From: Flavobacteriaceae bacterium
Lineage (GTDB): Bacteria; Bacteroidota; Bacteroidia; Flavobacteriales; Flavobacteriaceae
NCBI GenBank assembly: GCA_014239895.1
Contig: JAAZXZ010000082.1
Location: 1 to 7,687 of the forward strand
Direction of reading: 5' to 3'
DNA: 7,687 bases
Each line of letters opens with the position of its first letter. Positions within the stretch are counted from its first letter, which is position 1. The position numbers and the translations under genes were made by a program. The notes beneath the pieces were generated by a model that was not told the DNA's origin, searched no databases, and was given only the letters and a program-made list of their open reading frames with translations. Shown in pieces: positions 1 through 6,134 of this stretch.

Positions 1-365
1 CTTGAGGAAAGCATATGAACTTCATCAATAATATAAACCTTAAAATTTCCTGTTTGAGGAGGAATTCTAATTTGATCAGTTAAGTTTCTAATCCCATCGA
101 CTCCATTATTTGAAGCTGCATCTAGTTCGAAAATATTAAAGGAATAATCAGAGCCACCAACAATCTTATCTTCATTTATCATTTTTGCAAGAATTCTTGC
201 ACAACTAGTCTTACCAACACCTCTTGGACCAGTAAACAATAAAGCCTGAGATAACTGCTTGTTTTTTACAGCATTTTCTAAAGTTGAAGTAATCACCTCT
301 TGACCAATAACTTCTTTAAAGGATTTTGGTCTATATTTTCTTGCAGAAATCAGATAATCACTCAT
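1..365 (-). CDS. dnaX: DNA polymerase III subunit gamma/tau, N-terminal part (cut by window edge)
   Basis: This is the clamp-loader ATPase that loads the sliding clamp during chromosome replication. About 121 N-terminal codons are present; the rest lies beyond position 1. I translated the minus strand by hand. The protein opens MSDYLISARKYRPKSF, the usual DnaX start, so the ATG at 363-365 is a good choice. Visible motifs are Walker A GPRGVGKT (residues 46-53), the ELDAASNN segment (80-87) and the DEVH Walker B box within YIIDEVHML (111-119). The four-cysteine zinc module that E. coli DnaX carries between Walker A and the DAAS segment is absent: only Cys55 is found and the interval is 26 residues. 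From memory this short form also occurs in other flavobacteria. The gene is divergent from rnpB. A near-match to the -7 element, TATTTTG (minus strand, 385 to 379), lies just upstream but lacks one base of the consensus. Confidence 0.96.
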   Translation of the reverse strand, partial: MSDYLISARKYRPKSFKEVIGQEVITSTLENAVKNKQLSQALLFTGPRGVGKTSCARILAKMINEDKIVGGSDYSFNIFELDAASNNGVDGIRNLTDQIRIPPQTGNFKVYIIDEVHMLSS

Positions 366-449
366 GAAAATAAATTTACAAAATATTGCTATTTAATTGT
401 AGATTTATTTCTAATAATTATTAAAATATTATGTTTTAAACAAATTCAG

Positions 450-457
450 TATTTTTG
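450..457 (+). promoter_or_regulatory. rnpB promoter -7 element
   Basis: TATTTTTG is an exact match to the Bacteroidota -7 consensus TAnnTTTG. It ends 5-6 nt before the first base that can pair in helix P1 of the RNase P RNA (462-463), which is where transcription should begin. No clear TTTG box is visible at the -33 position. The agreement between motif position and the structurally defined RNA 5' end is the main support. Confidence 0.75.
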
Positions 458-462
458 CAATG

Positions 463-757
463 TAAGTTGGTCGCCTTGTCGCTATATTTATATAGAGGAA
501 AGTCCGAACACCATAGTGCATCATAGTGGTTAATTGCCACCGATTGTGAAATTAGGAATAGTGCAACAGAAAGTATGTACAGGTAATGCTGTAGTGAAAT
601 CAGGTAAACTCTATGAGGTGCAATGCCATGTAAACCAGCCATAAGAGTAGCACGCTCAATGTTGGAGGGTAGGCAGCTAGAATAAATTGGCAACAATTTA
701 TCAAGATAAATGACAAGGACTTGAAAAAGTACAGAATTCGGCTTATAGACCTACTTA
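463..757 (+). ncRNA. rnpB: RNase P RNA, bacterial class A, compact form
   Basis: This is the catalytic RNA of RNase P, which cuts the 5' leader from pre-tRNA. The universally conserved core is present: GAGGAAAGTCCG (495-506) near the 5' end and ACAGAATTCGGCTTAT (731-746) near the 3' end. These form P4 as AAG, bulged T503, CCGAA (500-508) paired with TTCGGCTT (737-744). P1 pairs 464-472 with 748-756 with one T-T mismatch. P2 pairs CCTTGTC (474-480) with GACAAGG (712-718). P3 is a short hairpin (482-495). P18 is an 8-bp stem with a GCAA tetraloop (682-701), and P19 is ACTT-GAAA-AAGT (719-730). P15 is CCAGC (635-639) with GTTGG (661-665). At about 295 nt it is well below the 377 nt of E. coli. 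The loss is mainly in P3 and in the P12-P14 region, where only a 5-bp hairpin (578-593) remains. Ends are inferred from P1 and may be off by a few bases. Confidence 0.97.
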
Positions 758-763
758 TTTAAG

Positions 764-794
764 AAAAGCGAGTATTTATAATACTCGCTTTTTT
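764..794 (+). terminator. Intrinsic terminator of rnpB, probably bidirectional
   Basis: A perfect inverted repeat, GCGAGTATT (768-776), loop TAT, AATACTCGC (780-788), is followed by six T residues (789-794). It is flanked by AAAA upstream (764-767), so the stem can extend by four more A-T pairs. It starts only about 10 nt after the mature 3' end of the RNase P RNA. On the minus strand the same hairpin is followed by TTTTCTT, so it can also end the rsmD transcript, whose stop codon (793-795) overlaps the T-tract. Confidence 0.93.
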
Positions 795-1326
795 ATTTTC
801 CAAAGAAGCTAAAAGAACTGTCTCCATATGTTCTTGATTCTATTAGATTTTTATGTTCTGAGAAATCAATCTTTTTGTAATGCTCCAGTATAAAAGTTCC
901 ATTTTCATTTAAAAATTGATTTTTAAGGATTAATTCAATAATCAGATGTAATTTTTTTACATCCATAGAGTATGGAGGATCAGCAAAAATTATATCTACT
1001 TTAACTTTATTTTTAAAAAATTTAAACACATCAGTTTTTATTACAGATATACTCATCCCTAATCTGCTGGATTCTTTTTTAATAAAATTGACACATTTCA
1101 GACTATTATCTACAGCTAAAATATCTTTGACGCCTCTAGAGTAGAACTCATAACTAATATTACCCGATCCAGAAAATAAATCAAGAATAGAGATCTTATT
1201 GAATGTATATTTATTGTTAAGGATATTGAAAATGCTTTCTTTTGCCATATCTGTTGTAGGACGCACTGGCAAGTTTTTAGGAAAAATTATTTTTCGCCCC
1301 TTATAATCTCCTGAGATAATTCGCAT
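793..1326 (-). CDS. rsmD: 16S rRNA (guanine966-N2)-methyltransferase RsmD
   Basis: RsmD transfers a methyl group from S-adenosylmethionine to N2 of G966 (E. coli numbering) in 16S rRNA, near the ribosomal P site. The 177-residue protein has the expected length. It opens MRIISGDYKGRKI, followed by RPTTD (22-26), a family signature. The Rossmann SAM-binding loop is DLFSGSG (49-55), with the acidic motif VDN at 72-74. The catalytic N-methyltransferase motif IV is DPPY (116-119). EHY at 148-150 is also typical. The start ATG directly abuts the stop codon of the DUF3822 gene, with no base between them, so the two are co-transcribed and probably translationally coupled. It is the last gene of the three-gene minus-strand unit and ends inside the shared terminator. 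Confidence 0.95.
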   Translation of the reverse strand: MRIISGDYKGRKIIFPKNLPVRPTTDMAKESIFNILNNKYTFNKISILDLFSGSGNISYEFYSRGVKDILAVDNSLKCVNFIKKESSRLGMSISVIKTDVFKFFKNKVKVDIIFADPPYSMDVKKLHLIIELILKNQFLNENGTFILEHYKKIDFSEHKNLIESRTYGDSSFSFFGK

Positions 1327-2163
1327 TTAAAAGCTATTAAGTAGTATAATATCAGACTTTAAACTATTGTAAAACTTGTTCTCTTGATTAATTTCAGAAT
1401 TAAAAGTCGATACATTTCTAATATATTCATATATAATCTTATAATTGTCATCATCTTCTGAAATATTTCCAGTAATAACTAGAGGAATTTCTTCAGGATT
1501 AAGTTTTAACTGATCAATAGTAAATAATAGGTAGTAGATTATATCTTCCTTAGTACTAAAGTCAAATCTATTGTAAAATATTAATTTATTTTTTACAAAA
1601 TATATCAGCTCCATATGATTTGAATTAATATTTAAGTATAAGGATGGAGTAATTGTATTCTTCTCATTCAATTTAACTTTTTCAAGAATTATTGATGAAT
1701 AATGGTTATATACAAAAGAATCAAACATCTTAAATATATAGTTGTTAATATTAACATAGGGTATATATACATTTACACACTCATTATTAAAAATTTCATC
1801 ATATGCAGCATAGTCATTTTGCAAAATTTTTGAATTAAACTTTAAGTAACTCAGAGCATTATTCTTATCAAAAAGGGGCTCTGGAACTACAGTTGATAGA
1901 TTATTGTAATGAATAATTTTAACAGATGAGAAGCTATTACTTAACTCATTATTCTCTTTAAAACCTTTTTTCAGAGTCTTTAATAATTCTTTAGGAGTAG
2001 TATTTTTAGATAATGAATATGTTCTAAGGAAATCAATTTCATTAGAAATTAGATCAATTATACAAAAAGAAAGTCCATTCAAACTAATATGAATGGACAA
2101 TTTTATATTAGAAGTTTTCTCTATTCTAGTTTTCTTTTGTATAGTTTTTTGGCCAGTTTCCAT
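1327..2163 (-). CDS. DUF3822 family protein
   Basis: The function is unknown. The 278-residue protein matches the Bacteroidota family DUF3822 from memory, through KLSIHISLNGLSFCIID (21-37) at the N-terminus and its position beside rsmD. It has no signal peptide or membrane segment, so it is probably cytoplasmic. The layout resembles a degenerate actin/ASKHA fold like PilM or FtsA: a beta-turn-beta pair at 21-37, a VVPEPLF segment at 92-98, and a second beta-turn-beta pair at 175-201 where PilM has its DIG phosphate loop. Here that loop reads NIN (178-180), so ATP hydrolysis looks unlikely. I recall that a related protein has an actin-like fold, but cannot check it. The first ATG (2161-2163) lies 38 nt inside the end of the upstream gene. 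It is the only ATG before residue 146, so the overlap is probably real. Confidence 0.8.
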   Translation of the reverse strand: METGQKTIQKKTRIEKTSNIKLSIHISLNGLSFCIIDLISNEIDFLRTYSLSKNTTPKELLKTLKKGFKENNELSNSFSSVKIIHYNNLSTVVPEPLFDKNNALSYLKFNSKILQNDYAAYDEIFNNECVNVYIPYVNINNYIFKMFDSFVYNHYSSIILEKVKLNEKNTITPSLYLNINSNHMELIYFVKNKLIFYNRFDFSTKEDIIYYLLFTIDQLKLNPEEIPLVITGNISEDDDNYKIIYEYIRNVSTFNSEINQENKFYNSLKSDIILLNSF

Positions 2164-2866
2164 TTGTATTTACTTCATGCATAGACCCAATTTTAAGAGA
2201 TGAGCCATTAACTCCATCTACAGATTGCACTTGATTTTCTTTAAAAATTAAATCAGAGTTTTGATCATATAGAATAACCCTTTTCATAACTTTTGATTCA
2301 AAAACTGGGATATCAATTCCATTTTGATTTAAGAAACCTGCTTTAAGCTCAAATTTAGTTGCATTTATTTTTGCAAATGGAACATACATCATATTTTCAA
2401 ATCTTCTATCGTTATCAAAAAGAGAGTCTCTTACAGAAACAAAACCTAATGTGTCAACTATAATAATATCTTTATAGGTCTTAACACCGCCATATCTTTT
2501 TGTAAGCTCTCTATCTATAACACTTGAGTCTCTTCGTTGTGTAATAGTAAACGAGTCTTTTTCAACGAATTTAACAAGACTATCCCAATTGTTTTCAAAA
2601 TGACCATGAATTGTCCTATGTGCTAATTGGGAATCTCTAATATCTTTTAGATTCTTTATTACAGACTGATATCTGTAATTTTTTACCTCATCAAACTGAA
2701 TAACATCTGATATTGAACTATATGTTAAATATGAGAAAATTAAAATAAACACCCAAAGACCATAAAGTAGGAACTTTTTCTGATTATCATTAATTTTAGT
2801 TCTAACTAAGATTACTAAACCTACTGTAATTGGAATTGATAAGAATAAGAAGATTTTTAACAACAT
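2126..2866 (-). CDS. Conserved hypothetical two-TM membrane protein
   Basis: I do not recognise a function. The 246-residue protein starts with a hydrophobic segment (about 4-21), a short basic loop (22-31), then a second hydrophobic segment (about 32-50). This predicts two membrane helices with the C-terminal 190 residues facing the periplasm or cytoplasm according to topology. After the membrane part comes a charged helix (65-86) followed by GHFENNWDSLVKFV (88-101). This loosely recalls the 'helix, then G-x-Y, then L' pattern after the N-terminal helix of type II pseudopilins, but no prepilin cleavage site is seen. The C-terminus ends with GSMHEVNTNGNWPK (227-240), which I recall as conserved among flavobacterial homologues. 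It is the first gene of the unit with DUF3822 and rsmD and overlaps the DUF3822 gene by 38 nt. The ATG start at 2864-2866 sits about 23 nt after a predicted transcription start. Confidence 0.75.
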   Translation of the reverse strand: MLLKIFLFLSIPITVGLVILVRTKINDNQKKFLLYGLWVFILIFSYLTYSSISDVIQFDEVKNYRYQSVIKNLKDIRDSQLAHRTIHGHFENNWDSLVKFVEKDSFTITQRRDSSVIDRELTKRYGGVKTYKDIIIVDTLGFVSVRDSLFDNDRRFENMMYVPFAKINATKFELKAGFLNQNGIDIPVFESKVMKRVILYDQNSDLIFKENQVQSVDGVNGSSLKIGSMHEVNTNGNWPKNYTKEN

Positions 2867-2894
2867 GAACTTGTATTATGGATTTTATTACCAG

Positions 2895-2902
2895 CAAAAC
2901 TA
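2895..2902 (-). promoter_or_regulatory. -7 element of the membrane protein-DUF3822-rsmD operon
   Basis: On the minus strand this reads TAGTTTTG, an exact match to TAnnTTTG. It predicts transcription from about 2889, leaving a leader of roughly 23 nt before the ATG at 2866. No convincing -33 TTTG is present; the upstream stretch is mostly an A/T run. Confidence 0.5.
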
Positions 2903-2996
2903 CAATTTTTTTTTATTTGTAAAAATGATTGTCAATAAAAAACAATTATATAAAAATATTGACATAATCTTTTTAATTGATCTGAGTATAATTCAT

Positions 2997-3004
2997 TATT
3001 TTTG
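2997..3004 (+). promoter_or_regulatory. kdsB promoter -7 element, predicting a leaderless mRNA
   Basis: TATTTTTG is identical to the rnpB octamer and matches TAnnTTTG exactly. A TTG that could serve as the -33 box lies at 2977-2979, 17 nt upstream. The octamer ends only 5 nt before the ATG at 3010. With the same motif-to-start distance as at rnpB, transcription would begin at or next to the A of the start codon. Confidence 0.6.
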
Positions 3005-3009
3005 AATTG

Positions 3010-3741
3010 ATGAAAATAACTGCCTTAATACCTGCAAGACTTAACTCATCAAGGTTTAATGGGAAACTAATGATGGACCTTTGTGGTAAACCAATAATTA
3101 CTAGAACTTATGACGCAGTTTTATCTTCTAATTTGTTTTCATCAGTTATTGTTGTAACACAGGATAATGAAATTCATGAAGAGATTACATCCAATAATGG
3201 TAATTCAATCCTAATAGAAAAAGACTACAACTCTGGAACTGATAGAATAGCGGATGCTTGCGCTAAATTAGAAACAGATATAATTGTTAATATTCAAGGA
3301 GATGAGCCATTTATAGACCAATCCAGCTTAGAAAAACTGGTTAATATATTTAAAAATGATTCTAGAAATGAAATTAACTATGCATCACTTATGAAATTAA
3401 TGAATAATGAGAAGGATATAAATAATCCCAACAATGTTAAGGTGGCTGTTGATAACAATAATTTTGCTATCAATTTCTCAAGAAAACCTATTTCTAGTAT
3501 AACAACTTTAAGTCAAGAAGTTTTTTATAAACATATTGGGGTATATGGATATAGAAAAGACTCTTTAATGTCATTTACAAAGTTATCTCCAACAAAATTA
3601 GAAATGATAGAAAAGATAGAGGCTTTAAGAATTATAGAGAGTGGTTTTAAAATAAAAATGGCTAAAACCTTATCTGAATCTATTGGGATTGATACCAAGG
3701 AAGATCTTAGCAAGGCTATAGAAATATGGGACAATAAATAG
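3010..3741 (+). CDS. kdsB: 3-deoxy-manno-octulosonate cytidylyltransferase (CMP-Kdo synthetase)
   Basis: KdsB couples CTP and Kdo to give CMP-Kdo, the activated sugar used for the inner core of lipopolysaccharide. The 243-residue protein aligns along its length with the family from memory. The nucleotide-binding N-terminus is IPARLNSSRFNGKLM (7-21), GTDRIAD is at 77-83, NIQGDEPFI (94-102) carries metal-binding Asp98, NNVKVAVD is at 141-148, HIGVYGYR at 175-182, and GIDTKEDL (226-233) holds the second conserved Asp. The usual Pro in the R-x-P-G-K loop is Asn17 here. An in-frame TTG at 3007 is possible, but the ATG at 3010 places MKITALIPAR as in relatives and avoids starting upstream of the predicted transcription start. 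The acyltransferase gene follows with no gap. Confidence 0.95.
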   Translation: MKITALIPARLNSSRFNGKLMMDLCGKPIITRTYDAVLSSNLFSSVIVVTQDNEIHEEITSNNGNSILIEKDYNSGTDRIADACAKLETDIIVNIQGDEPFIDQSSLEKLVNIFKNDSRNEINYASLMKLMNNEKDINNPNNVKVAVDNNNFAINFSRKPISSITTLSQEVFYKHIGVYGYRKDSLMSFTKLSPTKLEMIEKIEALRIIESGFKIKMAKTLSESIGIDTKEDLSKAIEIWDNK

Positions 3742-4305
3742 ATGATGAAGTTTTTTTCAAAATTAATTTTTTTCAAGATATTAAGATGGAAGATTTCTGG
3801 CAATAGAAACTTTGCAAAGAATTCTGTAAAAAAGGCAGTGATAATAATAGCTCCTCATACCAGTTGGCATGACTTTTATGTAGCAGTCTTAGCTAGGTCT
3901 GTAACAAATATTAAGTCAAAATTTATAGCTAAAAAGGAACTTTTTTTCTTCCCAATAAATATAATACTTAAAATGCTTGGGGGAGTACCTGTAGATAGAT
4001 CTTCAAAACAAAACAAGGTTGATCAAATTGCTGATATGTTTCTTGAAAAAGATGAGTTTAGAGTTGCATTGTCACCAGAGGGAACAAGACAAAGAGTTGA
4101 AAAATTTAAAACAGGGTTTTATTATATAGCTAAAAAAGCAAATGTTCCTATAATTATGTTTACACTAAATTTTAAATCAAAAGAAATACTAATTTCTAAC
4201 CCATTCTATACAACTAATGATATGAAAGCTGATTTTAATTTTATAGAAAGTTTTTTTGATGGAGTAGAAGGAAAGGTAAAAGAGTTGAGCTTTTATAAGA
4301 TCTAA
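3742..4305 (+). CDS. PlsC-like 1-acylglycerol-3-phosphate acyltransferase family protein
   Basis: This is a predicted membrane-associated enzyme that moves an acyl chain onto a glycerophospholipid or related acceptor. The 187-residue protein has the four acyltransferase blocks: HTSWHD (39-44), fitting the H-x4-D catalytic motif; GGVPVDR (80-86); SPEGTR (111-116), the acceptor-phosphate binding block; and VPIIMF (135-140). It belongs to the short bacteroidete subgroup with the HTSWHD and KFKTGFYYIAKKANVP signatures, not to full-length PlsC of about 240 residues. The exact acceptor therefore cannot be stated. Its ATG follows the kdsB stop directly. A second ATG at 3745 is equally usable. Co-transcription with kdsB suggests an envelope-lipid role, possibly ornithine-lipid, phospholipid or lipid A related; that is inference from context only. 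Confidence 0.88.
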   Translation: MMKFFSKLIFFKILRWKISGNRNFAKNSVKKAVIIIAPHTSWHDFYVAVLARSVTNIKSKFIAKKELFFFPINIILKMLGGVPVDRSSKQNKVDQIADMFLEKDEFRVALSPEGTRQRVEKFKTGFYYIAKKANVPIIMFTLNFKSKEILISNPFYTTNDMKADFNFIESFFDGVEGKVKELSFYKI

Positions 4306-4338
4306 TTATCTTTTGTAATAAAAGTTATTTTTATCATA

Positions 4339-5049
4339 TTACTCTTTCATTGAATGATAAACGTTTTGAACATCATCATCCTCTTCAATTTTTTCTAATA
4401 ATTTTTCAATTTCTATCTTTTGTTCTTCAGTAACTTCTTTAAATGTATTTGGTATTCTATCAAATCCGGAAGAAATTATCTCAATATTTCTTTTTTCAAG
4501 TTCAAATTGGATTTCACCAAAAAATTCAAAAGGAGCATAGATTAAAATCGTATTTTCATCAATAAATACTTCTTCAGCACCAAAATCTATAAAATCTAAT
4601 TCTATTTCATTTGGATCAATTCCCTTCTTATTAATTCTAAAGTTACATGTATGATCAAACATAAAATTAACTGATCCAGAAGTTCCCAGACTACCATCGT
4701 GTTTATTAAAATAGCTTCTTATATTGGCTACAGTTCTAGTGTTATTATCAGTAGCTGTTTCAACTAAAACAGCAACCCCATTTGGAGCATATCCTTCAAA
4801 TAAAATTTCTTTATAGTTTTCTTGATTTTTTTCACTAGCTCGTTTAATTGCCCTTTCAATATTTTCTTTAGGCATATTAGCAGTTTTTGCATTTTGTATT
4901 ACTGCTCTTAATTTTGAATTTATAGAGGGATCAGAGCCATTTTCTTTTACAGCCATTACAATATCCTTGCCAAGTCTAGTAAATGTTTTACTCACTGCTG
5001 ACCATCTCTTAAGTTTTCTAGCTTTTCTAAATTCAAATGCTCTTCCCAT
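4339..5049 (-). CDS. yebC: YebC/TACO1 family translation factor
   Basis: The 236-residue protein begins MGRAFEFRKARKLKRWS, the bacteroidete form of the YebC N-terminus, and contains DPSINSKLRAVIQNAKTANM (40-59), a family hallmark, then an EGYAPNGVAVLVE segment (84-96) and DDDVQNVYHSM (224-234) at the C-terminus. Family length is about 240, so it is complete. YebC was long annotated as a transcriptional regulator. More recent work on bacterial and mitochondrial members supports a role on the ribosome, helping translation through proline-rich stretches. The start codon lies 1 nt after the gcvT stop, and no Shine-Dalgarno is seen, so reinitiation after gcvT is likely. It converges on the kdsB operon across 33 bp with no strong terminator. 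Confidence 0.95.
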   Translation of the reverse strand: MGRAFEFRKARKLKRWSAVSKTFTRLGKDIVMAVKENGSDPSINSKLRAVIQNAKTANMPKENIERAIKRASEKNQENYKEILFEGYAPNGVAVLVETATDNNTRTVANIRSYFNKHDGSLGTSGSVNFMFDHTCNFRINKKGIDPNEIELDFIDFGAEEVFIDENTILIYAPFEFFGEIQFELEKRNIEIISSGFDRIPNTFKEVTEEQKIEIEKLLEKIEEDDDVQNVYHSMKE

Positions 5050-5050
5050 A

Positions 5051-6127
5051 TTATTTAAAAGGAGGTTTTATTATCATTGCTTTAATTAAATTATTTCTAA
5101 TTTTTATATAAATAGTTGTGTTGATTTTTGCAGAAGCACTATTTACATAGCCTAATCCAATAGCTTTTCCAAGACTTGGAGACATTGTTCCAGAAGTGAC
5201 ACTTCCAATGATTATATTATCATTATTAAATATTTCGTAGTCCTTTCTAGGAATACCTTTATCAATTAACTCAAATCCAATGAGTTTTTTCTTAACTCCC
5301 TTTTCCTTTTGTTCTTTTAAAATTTTACAGCCATTAAATTTCTTTGAAAATTTTGTTATCCATCCTAAGCCTGCTTCAATAGGGGTAATATCGTCTGACA
5401 ATTCATTTCCATATAAACAAAAGCCCATTTCTAGCCTTAAAGTGTCCCTGGCAGCTAATCCTATAGGTTTTATACTATATCTACTGCCAGCCAACATAAT
5501 ATTGTTCCAAATCTCTTTTAACTGACTGTTTTTACAATATATTTCAAATCCTCCACAGCCAGTATATCCAGTATTAGAAATAATAATATCATTAAATCCA
5601 GCAAATTCTGTAACTACAAAATTATAATATGATATAGTTGACAGATCATGCGGGGTTAATTTTTGAATTGATTGTAATGTTTTAGGTCCTTGAATAGATA
5701 ATAATGAGTATTGATCAGAGACATTTTCCATATTAGCTCCATATGTATTTTTTGACAACAAATAGTCCCAATCCTTTTTTATGTTACTTGCATTAACTAC
5801 AAGCATATATTTTTCGTTAGAAAGCTTATATAAGATTAAATCATCTACGATTCCTCCATTATCATTTAAAAGACAATTATATTGGGCTTCACCATTGTTT
5901 AGTATTGAAACATCATTACTAAGACAGAATTGTAGTAGTTCAAGTGAGCCATCACCATAAATGATGAATTCACCCATATGTGACACATCAAATATACCAA
6001 CGTTATGTTTAACTGATAAGTGTTCAGCTCTAACACCTTCATATTGAACAGGCATTAAGTATCCTGCAAAATCAACCATTTTTGCGCCAAGACTAACATG
6101 AGAATCAAATAAGGTTGTTTTTTTCAT
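5051..6127 (-). CDS. gcvT: Glycine cleavage system T protein (aminomethyltransferase)
   Basis: GcvT takes the aminomethyl group from lipoylated H protein and, with tetrahydrofolate, releases ammonia and forms 5,10-methylene-THF. The 358-residue protein has the normal length. Visible features are the N-terminal LFDSHVSLGAKMVDFAGYLMP, split here as LFDSHVSLGAK (6-16) and MVDFAGYLMP (17-26); GIFDVSHMGE (44-53); GGIVDDLILYKL (91-102), with the catalytic aspartate among Asp95/Asp96; a GYTGCGGFEIYC motif; and RDTLRLEMGFCLYG in the folate-binding region. GTMSPSLGKAIGLGYV is the usual C-terminal block. It follows the lipoprotein gene by 7 nt and precedes yebC by 1 nt. The partner genes gcvH and gcvP are not in this window. 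Confidence 0.96.
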   Translation of the reverse strand: MKKTTLFDSHVSLGAKMVDFAGYLMPVQYEGVRAEHLSVKHNVGIFDVSHMGEFIIYGDGSLELLQFCLSNDVSILNNGEAQYNCLLNDNGGIVDDLILYKLSNEKYMLVVNASNIKKDWDYLLSKNTYGANMENVSDQYSLLSIQGPKTLQSIQKLTPHDLSTISYYNFVVTEFAGFNDIIISNTGYTGCGGFEIYCKNSQLKEIWNNIMLAGSRYSIKPIGLAARDTLRLEMGFCLYGNELSDDITPIEAGLGWITKFSKKFNGCKILKEQKEKGVKKKLIGFELIDKGIPRKDYEIFNNDNIIIGSVTSGTMSPSLGKAIGLGYVNSASAKINTTIYIKIRNNLIKAMIIKPPFK

Positions 6128-6134
6128 TAATATG

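Noticed and set aside
300..696. Open frames on both strands (300-533 plus; 436-696 minus)
   Set aside because: They lie across the dnaX start and the RNase P RNA, have no family resemblance, and rnpB explains the sequence.
2959..2990. TTGACA and TATAAT resembling a sigma-70 promoter before kdsB
   Set aside because: The spacer is about 22 nt, too long for sigma-70, and Bacteroidota use a different consensus, which is present closer to the gene.
3525..3803. Minus-strand open frame of 92 codons
   Set aside because: It is antisense to kdsB and the acyltransferase start, with no recognisable protein pattern.
4306..4338. Possible terminator between the convergent acyltransferase and yebC genes
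   Set aside because: The best hairpin (CTTTT 4310-4314 with AAAAG 4320-4324) has only 5 bp, nearly all A-T, and no clean T-tract.
5061..5066. GGAGGT resembling a Shine-Dalgarno sequence
   Set aside because: It is on the plus strand within the end of gcvT, while the nearby yebC gene is on the minus strand; no plus-strand gene follows.
5280..5525. Plus-strand open frame of 81 codons
   Set aside because: It is antisense to gcvT and shows no independent features.
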